DNA from: Prosthecobacter debontii | GTDB taxonomy: Bacteria > Verrucomicrobiota > Verrucomicrobiia > Verrucomicrobiales > Verrucomicrobiaceae | DNA length: 64,000 nt | Direction: 5' to 3' | NCBI GenBank assembly: GCA_945860295.1 | Contig: CAMAQH010000016.1 | Span: 1 to 64,000 of the forward strand | Shown: in pieces, positions 18,979 to 26,940 of the stretch | Layout: every line of letters starts with the position of its first letter | How positions within the stretch are numbered: position 1 is the first letter of the stretch | Notes under the pieces: generated by a model | Told to the model about the DNA's origin: nothing | Seen by the model: the letters and a program-made list of their open reading frames with translations, nothing else | Databases searched by the model: none | Translations under genes and position numbers: made by a program

Positions 18979-20481
18979 ATGCGTATTGCCCTTTTTTTGA
19001 CTGCTCTAGCTTTTCCTCTGATGATCCGCGCCCATGCCGTGCCGGATATTCCTGTGCGGACTTATTTCACTCAGGATGGAAAATGCACGGTTATGGTGGA
19101 GGTCGATCCGCGCTGCTTTTCACCCGATCCGAACACGGCGGCCTCACTACTCAAGCCGATCCTGCCGACATTGAGTGAAGCGCGGAAAGCTGAGTTGCGC
19201 ATGAAAGCCGCCGAACTGGTGAAGCGCTACATCGAGTTCCTTTTTGAGCCTACTGGGGCATTTTCACCAGATTTCAGCTTCGAGTTCACCGGGCATGACC
19301 GCACGCCGCTTGCTACGGATGAGGACGTTGTGGTTCTCACGGGTTTATGGGAGACACGAGTGCCGTCTGGAGCGGTGTCTTGGCGTATTCGAGCCACCAA
19401 AGAGACGCCTCTTGCCGTCGTCTTTCGCAATTACATCGAGGGCATCGAGAACCCCAAGTTCTCTGTCCTGTTTCCTGGTGAGACGAGTTTTCCCTTTCAG
19501 ATAAACAAACCTACTGAGCCGCTTCAGCACATCGTCTTTGGCTCATGCCTGAATGTCACCGACCACCCCATGTTGAACCGCACGCTCACGCTGCCGATGG
19601 ATCTGTTTTTATTCATGGGGGACAACATCTACGCTGACACTACCGATATGGTCATCATGAGAGAGAAATATCATGCGCTGAGCCAGAGCACTTTTTTCCA
19701 AGGACTGCGCACTAAAGCGCCCATCCTCGCGACCTGGGACGATCACGACATGGGCCTCAATGATGGCGGTGCCGACTACACCATGCGACCGCAGGCTGAG
19801 AAGGAATTTTGGGATTGGCTCGGTGAACCCACGGGTTCAAAACTGCGCCAGCAGGAAGGCGTTTATCAGTCCCGAATCTTTGGCCCGGCTGGAAAGAGCA
19901 CCCAGGTCGTCATGCTCGACACTCGCTATTTTCGCAGTCCTCTGAAGCGCGTACCCAAAGAGCAGGCTGGGGATGGTGGCCGCGCTGTGCCTACTGATGA
20001 TACATCTACCACCATGCTTGGTTCAGCGCAGTGGGCATGGCTGGAAAAGATACTCCAGCAACCCGCCGATCTACGCCTCATCGTCAGCAGCATCCAGTTC
20101 GCTGCCGATGCTTCTGGCAGTGAAAGCTGGGCTAATTTTCCTCACGAGCAAAAGCGCCTTGTTGATCTGATCCAAAACACCCAGGTCAAAGGTGTCGTCT
20201 TTGTCAGCGGAGATCGCCACTGGTGTGAGATGTCCTGCCTCAAAGCAGGCGCGGCTTACCCACTCTACGACCTAACGGCTAGCTCGATGACTCAGATCCA
20301 TCAGCGCGGCACACCGACACCCAACAAGAACCGAGTCATCGAAAAGACCTATCATCAGCCAAATGTCGGCACATTAGATATCGACTGGTCGCAACCTGAT
20401 GTGCCGCTCACCTTGCGTATTCTAGATGTCGATGGCAAGACGCAGATCGAAAAGCAAATCAGGCTCGCCGAATTGAAGTGA
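18979..20481 (+). CDS. PhoD-like alkaline phosphatase family protein
   Basis: A 500-residue exported protein. The ATG at 18979 begins a signal peptide ending near IRAHA. In-frame starts further upstream would run into the divergent gene. The metallophosphatase core is clear: FGSCLN, then FLFMGDNIYADT, ATWDDHDMGLNDGG, MLDTRYFRSP, and GVVFVSGDRHWCEMS near the C-terminus. These carry the metal-binding Asp, Asn and His residues of the PhoD family. A preceding domain of about 170 residues is not recognised. It probably hydrolyses phosphodiesters or phosphomonoesters in the periplasm. No Tat twin-arginine motif is evident, which is unusual for PhoD. Confidence 0.9.
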   Translation: MRIALFLTALAFPLMIRAHAVPDIPVRTYFTQDGKCTVMVEVDPRCFSPDPNTAASLLKPILPTLSEARKAELRMKAAELVKRYIEFLFEPTGAFSPDFSFEFTGHDRTPLATDEDVVVLTGLWETRVPSGAVSWRIRATKETPLAVVFRNYIEGIENPKFSVLFPGETSFPFQINKPTEPLQHIVFGSCLNVTDHPMLNRTLTLPMDLFLFMGDNIYADTTDMVIMREKYHALSQSTFFQGLRTKAPILATWDDHDMGLNDGGADYTMRPQAEKEFWDWLGEPTGSKLRQQEGVYQSRIFGPAGKSTQVVMLDTRYFRSPLKRVPKEQAGDGGRAVPTDDTSTTMLGSAQWAWLEKILQQPADLRLIVSSIQFAADASGSESWANFPHEQKRLVDLIQNTQVKGVVFVSGDRHWCEMSCLKAGAAYPLYDLTASSMTQIHQRGTPTPNKNRVIEKTYHQPNVGTLDIDWSQPDVPLTLRILDVDGKTQIEKQIRLAELK

Positions 20482-20610
20482 GACCTGAGAAATTAACTTT
20501 AGTCACAAAGACAGCCAGCATACTTCCGCAGCCTTCTAAATTTCGCTGGATTTCGCTTTTGAGTCGTTCACCTTTGCAGCTCTTCATTCACCGACCAACC
20601 CAACAATACC

Positions 20611-21120
20611 ATGTCTGACAAATCCTGCTCCACTCCATGCTGCCCCCGCCTAGATCTTGCTTTCGCCAATCTTATTACACGCCTCTGGGTCGGTATGCGT
20701 CTCTTCATGGCAGGTGTGGATAAATTCCGCTCAGGCGATGGCGCTGCCGCCACATTCAATGCTGGCAACTACGAGACGAAAACAGGCGTGATCGCCAAGC
20801 TCATGACAGACAATAGTTTTCTGCCAACCTTCCTCCCACCGTCCGTCATTGATGCTTATGCTCATGGCATCGGCTACGCACTTCTATTCGTCGGCGTCTG
20901 GGTGGTGCTTGGTCTGTTCAGCGAACTCTCTCTTCTCGCTGCTGGTCTGACTTTCCTTTCCCTTGGTTTTGGGCTCGCGGCGCTGCCAGATGATACGGAA
21001 CTCGGTGTGAATATCGGTATCGGCATTATCATCACTTACCTTGCATTGACGACAGCGAAGCATGGCTTCCTCTCTCTTGATGGCATTCTTTGTGGTAAAA
21101 AGAAAAGTGCAGACGCCTGA
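20611..21120 (+). CDS. DoxX-like integral membrane protein
   Basis: A 169-residue protein. After a Cys-rich cytoplasmic start (CSTPCCPRLD), about four hydrophobic segments are predicted (about 17-35, 82-100, 103-122 and 124-145). The pattern RLWVGMRLFMAGVDKF at the first helix resembles the DoxX/DoxD family, some of whose members are quinone-linked membrane subunits. It lies 33 bases before the exported Gfo/Idh gene and probably forms an operon with it and the discoidin gene. The DoxX assignment is moderate and rests on topology and the first helix. Confidence 0.72.
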   Translation: MSDKSCSTPCCPRLDLAFANLITRLWVGMRLFMAGVDKFRSGDGAAATFNAGNYETKTGVIAKLMTDNSFLPTFLPPSVIDAYAHGIGYALLFVGVWVVLGLFSELSLLAAGLTFLSLGFGLAALPDDTELGVNIGIGIIITYLALTTAKHGFLSLDGILCGKKKSADA

Positions 21121-21153
21121 TCTTAGACAGGACGTAAACCTCGAATCCATCCT

Positions 21154-22641
21154 ATGAGCACCGAGATATCTTCTTCCCAGCCTACTGGCTTGTCCAAGTT
21201 CATGGACCGCCGCTCTTTCCTTCGCACTAGCGCCGTCAGCGGAGCCGGTGTTTACCTCGCCACCAGCAAGAGCGCCATCGCTCAGGGTGAGAAGGCAGGT
21301 CGCACCATCAAGTGTGCCCTCGTCGGTTGCGGTGCCCAAGGCGACCGCCTGCGCGCAGGGGCTTCCCAGATCTCTTCCGGCATCCAATGGGTGGCCGTTT
21401 CAGACATCCGTGAGGACAAACGCCGCGTCATGGCCCGCTATATGGAGCTGCAAAACAAGCATCAGGTCACAGGCCCGGTGACTCAGTTTGAAACCATCGA
21501 AGAGATGCTCGACAAGCAGACCGACATCGAAGCCGTCTTCATCGCCACGCCTGACTTCCTGCACGCACCGTTTTCCCGCATGGCATTGTCGAAAGGCAAG
21601 TCGGTGTATTGTGAGAAGATGATGTCCAATACCATCGAAGGTGCTCGGGACATGGTGAAGGCTGGTCGTGAGTTCAACGGCATTTTCCAGATAGGTCATC
21701 AGCGCCACTCGAACCCGCGTTACATCCACTTGCGTGAGCAAGTCATCAAAAAGGCAGGGCTCCTGGGTCGTGTCACTCATTGCTACGGTCAGTGGAATCG
21801 TGGCGTCTCCGCCAGCACGCCTTTGGGTGCTCCGAAGAAGAACCCTGTCTCTCCCGAATTGCTTGCTCGCTACGGCTACGGCAGCATGGAGGAGTTCCTC
21901 AACTGGCGCTGGTTCGCCAAATACGGCGGCGGTCCGATCTCCGATCTCGGTGCTCATCAGATCGACATGTTTAATTGGATGTACGAGACCACTCCCGTGT
22001 CACTCTTTGCCTCCGGCGGAGTCGATTACTACGATGGTACTCCTGGCGTAGACGGCGCGGCCAAAGCCAAGTTTGAGCTGCCTGACAACGTCATGTGCCT
22101 CTATGAATACAAGCTGCCGACGGGCACGATGCGCGCCTATTATCAGGTTCTCACCACTACTGGCAGCCAGGGCTACTTTGAGAAGCACATGGGCGTGAAT
22201 GGCTCTGCCATCATCTCAGAAAGCCCCACCTCTAACCAAGTCTATGCTGAGCCAGGCCAAGACTGGAGTCAGTGGACCACGGGTGATAATCCCGTGCTGG
22301 TCAAAGCGCCAGACAACATCAAAAATAAGTTCTGGGAACACACGCGGAACTGGGCCAAGCCCGCCCCTAAATCCTACGCCGTCTCTGGCGTGGCCAAGGC
22401 CGTGGCTGATGCTCGTGAGTCCAAGGCGCTCGATCCATGGGAAATCCCAGTCACCCTCAACGTCTATCCTCACACACCGCACGTCGCGAACTTCATCGAG
22501 TCTGTGCAGACGAAGAAGCCTGAGCATCTCACCTGCAACGTCATGGATGCCTTTAAGTCCTGTGTCACTGTGCTTAAGGCCTACGAGTGCCTGAAGACCA
22601 ACCAGAAATACACGTTCACGCCTGAAGACTTCACCGTCTAA
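21154..22641 (+). CDS. Tat-exported Gfo/Idh/MocA family oxidoreductase
   Basis: A 495-residue protein. A twin-arginine leader (DRRSFLRTSAVSG, residues 17-29) precedes a Rossmann domain (CALVGCGAQGDR). The family continues with DIEAVFIATPDFLHA, YCEKMMSNTIEGA, a variant of the usual EKP motif, and IGHQRHSNPRY. A C-terminal alpha/beta domain includes ISDLGAHQIDMFNWM. Family members oxidise or epimerise sugars and cyclitols with NAD(P). Tat export implies that it folds with its cofactor in the cytoplasm and acts outside the membrane. It sits between a DoxX-like membrane protein and a secreted discoidin-domain protein. Confidence 0.93.
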   Translation: MSTEISSSQPTGLSKFMDRRSFLRTSAVSGAGVYLATSKSAIAQGEKAGRTIKCALVGCGAQGDRLRAGASQISSGIQWVAVSDIREDKRRVMARYMELQNKHQVTGPVTQFETIEEMLDKQTDIEAVFIATPDFLHAPFSRMALSKGKSVYCEKMMSNTIEGARDMVKAGREFNGIFQIGHQRHSNPRYIHLREQVIKKAGLLGRVTHCYGQWNRGVSASTPLGAPKKNPVSPELLARYGYGSMEEFLNWRWFAKYGGGPISDLGAHQIDMFNWMYETTPVSLFASGGVDYYDGTPGVDGAAKAKFELPDNVMCLYEYKLPTGTMRAYYQVLTTTGSQGYFEKHMGVNGSAIISESPTSNQVYAEPGQDWSQWTTGDNPVLVKAPDNIKNKFWEHTRNWAKPAPKSYAVSGVAKAVADARESKALDPWEIPVTLNVYPHTPHVANFIESVQTKKPEHLTCNVMDAFKSCVTVLKAYECLKTNQKYTFTPEDFTV

Positions 22642-22679
22642 TTACGCCCACTTGATTTGCTTCCAAAAAATCCCCCAAT

Positions 22680-23342
22680 ATGAAACACACCACCCTCGCC
22701 ATCGCTGCTATCGCAGCTTTCAGCTCCGCCATTTCCGCTCAGGAGATGGAAGAAATTAAACTCGAATTTCCGAAGCCGATGTTCATCGGGACCCCGGTTC
22801 CAGCTAAGCTACCAAATCTTGAAACACCTGATCCGTCCAAGATCGTGAAGACCTTCATGGCACCGAAAGGCACCGTGAATCTCGCCAAAGACAAGGCCGT
22901 CACTTCCAGTGATCCTGCTCCGATCATCGGCGATCTGCCACTGGTCACGGATGGTGATGCCGACGGCTCTGATGGCTGTTTCGTCGAACTCGCTCCTGGA
23001 CCCCAATGGGTGCAGATCGACCTTGGCGCTCCTCTGAGCATCAACAAGATCGCCATGTGGCACTACCACAAACAGGCTCAGGCTTATGTCGATGTCGTCG
23101 TTCAAGTGTCCGATGACAAAGACTTCAAGACCGCTGTCACCACTGTCTTCAATTCTGATCACGACGACACCCTCAAGCTTGGTGCCGGCGCTGACCCAGC
23201 TTACATCGAAACCAACCATGGCCGCGTCGTGGACGGCAAGAACACCAAGGCCCAGTTTGTCCGCCTCACTAGCAATGGCAACACCTCCAACGAGATGAAT
23301 CATTATTGCGAAGTGCAGGTCTTCGGCGTTCCCGGCAAATAA
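22680..23342 (+). CDS. Secreted discoidin (F5/8 type C)-like domain protein
   Basis: A 220-residue protein with a signal peptide (first about 20 residues, ending ISAQE). The mature part has the discoidin-like pattern: NLAKDKAVTSSD, VTDGDADGSDGCFVEL, QWVQIDLGAPLSINKIAMWH, and a terminal EVQVFGV strand. Such domains bind carbohydrates or surfaces. It follows the Gfo/Idh gene by 38 bases and ends in a strong terminator, so it is the last gene of a three-gene unit that may bind and process sugars at the cell surface. No catalytic motif is visible. Confidence 0.85.
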   Translation: MKHTTLAIAAIAAFSSAISAQEMEEIKLEFPKPMFIGTPVPAKLPNLETPDPSKIVKTFMAPKGTVNLAKDKAVTSSDPAPIIGDLPLVTDGDADGSDGCFVELAPGPQWVQIDLGAPLSINKIAMWHYHKQAQAYVDVVVQVSDDKDFKTAVTTVFNSDHDDTLKLGAGADPAYIETNHGRVVDGKNTKAQFVRLTSNGNTSNEMNHYCEVQVFGVPGK

Positions 23343-23372
23343 GTCTTTCGGCCACTAGCCGACCATTCATTA

Positions 23373-23406
23373 ACCGCCGCCGGAGTCATCCAGCGGCGGT
23401 TTTTTT
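23373..23406 (+). terminator. Intrinsic terminator of the DoxX / Gfo-Idh / discoidin operon
   Basis: An 8-bp perfect stem (ACCGCCGC / GCGGCGGT), a 12-base loop and a T-run lie 30 bases after the stop codon. Confidence 0.9.
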
Positions 23407-23564
23407 GCGCCCAGTACGGAGTTCCTCTTTGAGGTGGTCCCTGAGCTTTGGTTTAATTGTGGATTCGGCCTTTACGCGACCGCTTAAAAGCGGGGCTCCG
23501 AACGGTTTTCCAAAGGTGAAACACAAAACTTCCCTACTGTGCTCGTTTGTGGTAATCCTCAATC

Positions 23565-24512
23565 ATGTTACTGCGCAGACTCCTCATTCTAGGCTTACTC
23601 TCGACTGCGACTGCGCAGGATGAGAGCCCCTTTGCGAATGCTAAGCGTGACCGCGATGCAGCTGTTCAGCGTGCACTTGATCGCATCAAGAAGCCGACTT
23701 TACGTCCGATACAAGTAGGCAACCCGCTGTTAAAAAGCGAGAACGCGCGCGCTGCCGCCCTTCAGCGCGCCTTTGATCGCGGTCAGCGCACGGCTTTACC
23801 AGCAGCGGAGGAGCGTGAAAGCATAGGCAAGCTGGAGGGGGTTCCGAAGGGTGCAAAGCGTTCTGAGGATGGCAAGGTTGTCTATCAAGGGCCACCTGCC
23901 GCAGCCGTTTATAATCGTGTCATGGAGACTGCGCGGCACTTCAAACACTACGGGGATGTAAACCTGCGCAATGCCAACGATACCTTCACAGACAGCTCTG
24001 AGGTGGCTGAAAAAATGAGCGAAGAAGCGCATGGTCTTTATCCAGATCTGGACAAGCCGCAGTCGGCCTTTGTGCTGCGTTATACGGCTATCAATCGTTG
24101 GGTGGATTCACGTCAGCCACCGCTCGTCAAAGATGCACGACGTGTGCTGCTGGTCGCTCACATGGTCAGCCTTGAACTCACCGGTCAAGTCAGGCCAGAC
24201 AGGTTTAATCTTGGCCAGATTCCAGCCATGCATTTCCTCGGTCAGATCCCGCCCGCTTTTATCAAGCGTAGTAGTTTTGAAATCATTGTTCAGGGAAATC
24301 TTGCCCTTCTACCTGATGGCCTGCGCGGAACAGTGATTCGTGGTACGGAAGACAAGCCTGACATCATCCAGTGGCTCGATAATGAGGGCGCGCACAGGGT
24401 ACTCTTTCCTGCGGCGGACTCAGGGCGGATCACACTTTTCCATGCGTATGACTGCAACTACCGCCGCATCGAGACACTCGGCAGCGATTTCCGACTTCTT
24501 GTCACACCCTAG
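23565..24512 (+). CDS. Secreted hypothetical protein (315 aa)
   Basis: A short signal peptide (MLLRRLLILGLLSTATAQ) precedes about 80 residues that are Arg/Ala/Lys-rich and probably helical. These include two similar stretches (RDAAVQRALDRIKKPTLRPI and RAAALQRAFDRGQRTALPA), an internal duplication. A globular region from about residue 95 to the end has no recognised motif. The gene stands alone between the discoidin operon terminator and the convergent pbpC remnant. I do not recognise a family, and restricted distribution in Verrucomicrobia is likely. Confidence 0.75.
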   Translation: MLLRRLLILGLLSTATAQDESPFANAKRDRDAAVQRALDRIKKPTLRPIQVGNPLLKSENARAAALQRAFDRGQRTALPAAEERESIGKLEGVPKGAKRSEDGKVVYQGPPAAAVYNRVMETARHFKHYGDVNLRNANDTFTDSSEVAEKMSEEAHGLYPDLDKPQSAFVLRYTAINRWVDSRQPPLVKDARRVLLVAHMVSLELTGQVRPDRFNLGQIPAMHFLGQIPPAFIKRSSFEIIVQGNLALLPDGLRGTVIRGTEDKPDIIQWLDNEGAHRVLFPAADSGRITLFHAYDCNYRRIETLGSDFRLLVTP

Positions 24513-24529
24513 TGGGGTAGCGGACTCAA

Positions 24530-25187
24530 TCACTCAGGTAGCACGATGACAAAGGTGCGCTTTATCTCGCCAGTGCTTGGATCGCGTGCGGAGAGGTTAT
24601 GGCGTCCAGGATTGAGTAGGACGTAGGCTGCTGCGCCGTCTCGCTTAATCTTGAGCGTGTCACTCTGCCAGTCGAGTTCACGCTGCGGACCCGCTTCTAA
24701 AAAGAGGTGTTTCCCGTGGTCAGGGAGATCGGGATCGAGGTGAATGACCGTGCCTGGGATGGGGCTGGTGATGCGCCAAGGCATCGGCCCGTGCTTCGCA
24801 GCAAGAGTGACGACATCTCCCATCCAGTTATCGGTGCTGCGAAGCCACCGATCATAATCATTCGTTAGAAGCCCGCTCCCACGACTATCGTAATCCTGTG
24901 CGCTGGTGTGGTGGCAGGGTGTCTTTGATGAAGAGTTCCTCACCGCTGACACGGGTTGGCGGAGACTGGGCCGTGAGAAGATTGCCAGTGCGCGGGTCGA
25001 TCCGTGCTCGTGTGAATTCGCTCGGTTCCAGATACTGAGTCTGCGTGTGGTGCGCGTGCAGATGTAGAAGAATATCACGCCAAATAGATGCGGCAACTGT
25101 GACGCCGGAGACTTCCTGCATGGGCGTGTTTCTCCCTTTGTGGTGAGGAGCTCGCGCAGGGGGGTCATCGCGCGCTGTGTAGGTCAC
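24530..25187 (-). pseudogene. pbpC: Decayed C-terminal fragment of penicillin-binding protein 1C
   Basis: Two overlapping minus-strand frames together read as the end of a PBP1C. One frame (25187 down to about 24905) contains RNTPMQEVSGVTVAASIWRD, as at the end of the transpeptidase domain. The frame then shifts by one base near 24905. The other continues with NDYDRWLRSTDNWMG and a C-terminal domain of the PBP1C type (ITSPIPGTVIHLDPDLP to the stop at 24530). About 220 of the roughly 780 residues expected remain. The glycosyltransferase domain and the catalytic SxxK part of the transpeptidase are absent upstream. It is read as an inactivated, truncated copy. Confidence 0.68.
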
Positions 25188-25349
25188 GGACGCCGTTAAC
25201 GCCTCGAGCTAAGCGTCCGGTAAAGACGCACACCAAGGCAGAATCCACCAGCCCAGTGCGGCGCAAAGAACGGGCAGGGCAGCGATTAGTATCCATCACA
25301 GGCGGTTACTCATCAGGCTTATGCTATCGCGTGGATTATGTTGTTAAGG

Positions 25350-25367
25350 TGTGACGTTATCGTCACA
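25350..25367. promoter_or_regulatory. 18-bp perfect palindrome, candidate operator
   Basis: TGTGACG and CGTCACA flank TTAT. It lies about 60 bases before the TPR gene start at 25426, where a regulator could act. The half-site resembles those of CRP/FNR proteins, but the spacing between TGTGA and TCACA is eight bases instead of six. Confidence 0.4.
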
Positions 25368-25425
25368 TGCTTGTGGAGTGCTTCTTTTCTTTTGCTTGGG
25401 GAAGTTGGGCCGCTATCATAGAAAT

Positions 25426-26133
25426 ATGAATACTCGTTCCCTCTCCTGTATAGCCATCATTTCGACACTCTTTAGCCTCGCTCATGCGCAGCAGGCCACG
25501 AAGCCCATGTCTCCAGAGGTGATGAAGAAGCTCCAGGAAGCTCAAGAGCTGCAGCAGCGGCAGCGCTTTGTCGATGCGATGGCAAAGCTCGATGAACTGG
25601 AAGTGATCGCACCCGAGCTGCCAGATCTCTACAACATGCGCGGCTCCATTTATTTATCACCCTCGCTTCGTGACTTTGCCAAAGCGTCAGAGATGTTTGA
25701 TAAGGCGGAGACTATGCAGCCAGACGCGCTGGCTCCACGCTTTAATAAAGCGGAACTACTTTTCGTGAAGCACGACTGGCCAGGTGCAGGTGCGGCTTTT
25801 CAAAAACTGCTGGCCGACTTCCCAAAAATCCCCATGCAGGTGCGCCATCTAGTGATCTATAAGCGCCTCGTTTGTGAGGTGAAACAAGATCAAATGCTGG
25901 TTGCTGAGAAGACACTGAAGGACAGTTTCACCTTCATGGATGACACACCAGCTTATTATTACGGCCATGCGGCCATGGCTTTCCAAAAAAAGGACGAAGC
26001 TGCGGCTAAGGACTGGATGACACGTGCTGCTGGCATTTTTAAAGAACAGGAAAATTCGGCATATGTGGACACGCTGATGGAGGTGCGCTGGGTGCCAAAC
26101 ATCGGCCTCCCCTCGGTAGAAGAAACCAAGTGA
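25426..26133 (+). CDS. Secreted TPR-repeat protein
   Basis: A 235-residue protein. The ATG at 25426 starts a signal peptide ending near LAHAQ. An upstream in-frame start at 25351 would overlap the palindrome and is less likely. Residues 30-130 contain two to three TPR-like units (AQELQQRQRFVDAMAKLDEL, DFAKASEMFDKAETMQPDAL, PRFNKAELLFVKHDWPGA). The rest is helical (YYYGHAAMAFQKKDEAAAKD). It is probably a periplasmic scaffold or adaptor. It is followed by hisF after 48 bases, but a functional link with histidine synthesis is not evident. Confidence 0.8.
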   Translation: MNTRSLSCIAIISTLFSLAHAQQATKPMSPEVMKKLQEAQELQQRQRFVDAMAKLDELEVIAPELPDLYNMRGSIYLSPSLRDFAKASEMFDKAETMQPDALAPRFNKAELLFVKHDWPGAGAAFQKLLADFPKIPMQVRHLVIYKRLVCEVKQDQMLVAEKTLKDSFTFMDDTPAYYYGHAAMAFQKKDEAAAKDWMTRAAGIFKEQENSAYVDTLMEVRWVPNIGLPSVEETK

Positions 26134-26181
26134 TCATCACATGCGCTTGCTTCGCTCGGCTTGCCTCTGTATGGCGGGATG

Positions 26182-26940
26182 ATGCTCACCAAGCGCATCA
26201 TTCCCTGTCTAGACGTCAAAGAAGGCCGTGTCGTCAAAGGCACGCAGTTCCTACAACTGCGTGACGCAGGTGATCCCGTTGAGTGTGCTAAACTCTACAA
26301 TGCTCAGGGCGCAGATGAACTGGTGTTTTTAGACATCACCGCCAGTCACGAAGAGCGCAAAACCATTGCTGAAGTGGTGGCGCGCACGGCGGAGAGTTGC
26401 TTTATGCCGCTGACCGTCGGTGGCGGCATCCGCACCGTAGCAGACATGCGAGAGATGCTCTTGGCCGGAGCTGATAAAGTGGGCATCAACACCGCAGCGG
26501 TAAAGACACCTGAAGTGATCGACGCAGCCGCTGAGGCCTTTGGTTGCCAGTGTCTCGTGGTGGCCATTGATGCAAAGCGCAATGCTCGCGGTTCGTGGAC
26601 GGTTTACACTCATGGCGGGAGAAATCCCACCGAGCTTGATGCCGTCGAGTGGGCCATCGAAGTATGCCGTCGTGGGGCCGGAGAGATCCTTCTCACGAGC
26701 ATGGATGCTGATGGAACCAAGGCTGGCTACGACATCGCTTTGACGCGGGCGGTGAGTGAGGCGGTGACGATTCCCGTCATCGCCAGTGGTGGTGCGGGGA
26801 ATCTCCAGCACATGGCAGATGTGCTCAGTCAAGGCAAAGCAGATGCCGTGCTAGCAGCTAGCGTTTTCCACTTTGGCGAATACACCGTCGGTGATGTGAA
26901 GCGCTTCCTCGACGGACATGGTGTGCCCGTTCGGCTCTAG
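26182..26940 (+). CDS. hisF: Imidazole glycerol phosphate synthase cyclase subunit
   Basis: A 252-residue TIM barrel that uses ammonia from HisH to convert PRFAR into imidazole-glycerol phosphate and AICAR in histidine synthesis. The start at 26182 gives [11 protein letters not shown] with the catalytic Asp at residue 11, the canonical position. A second catalytic Asp lies in [17 protein letters not shown] and VIASGGAGN are the phosphate-binding loops. No other his gene is in the window, so the pathway is dispersed. The stop is TAG within CTAG, shared with the stop of the convergent PSCyt1 gene. Confidence 0.96.
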   Translation: MLTKRIIPCLDVKEGRVVKGTQFLQLRDAGDPVECAKLYNAQGADELVFLDITASHEERKTIAEVVARTAESCFMPLTVGGGIRTVADMREMLLAGADKVGINTAAVKTPEVIDAAAEAFGCQCLVVAIDAKRNARGSWTVYTHGGRNPTELDAVEWAIEVCRRGAGEILLTSMDADGTKAGYDIALTRAVSEAVTIPVIASGGAGNLQHMADVLSQGKADAVLAASVFHFGEYTVGDVKRFLDGHGVPVRL

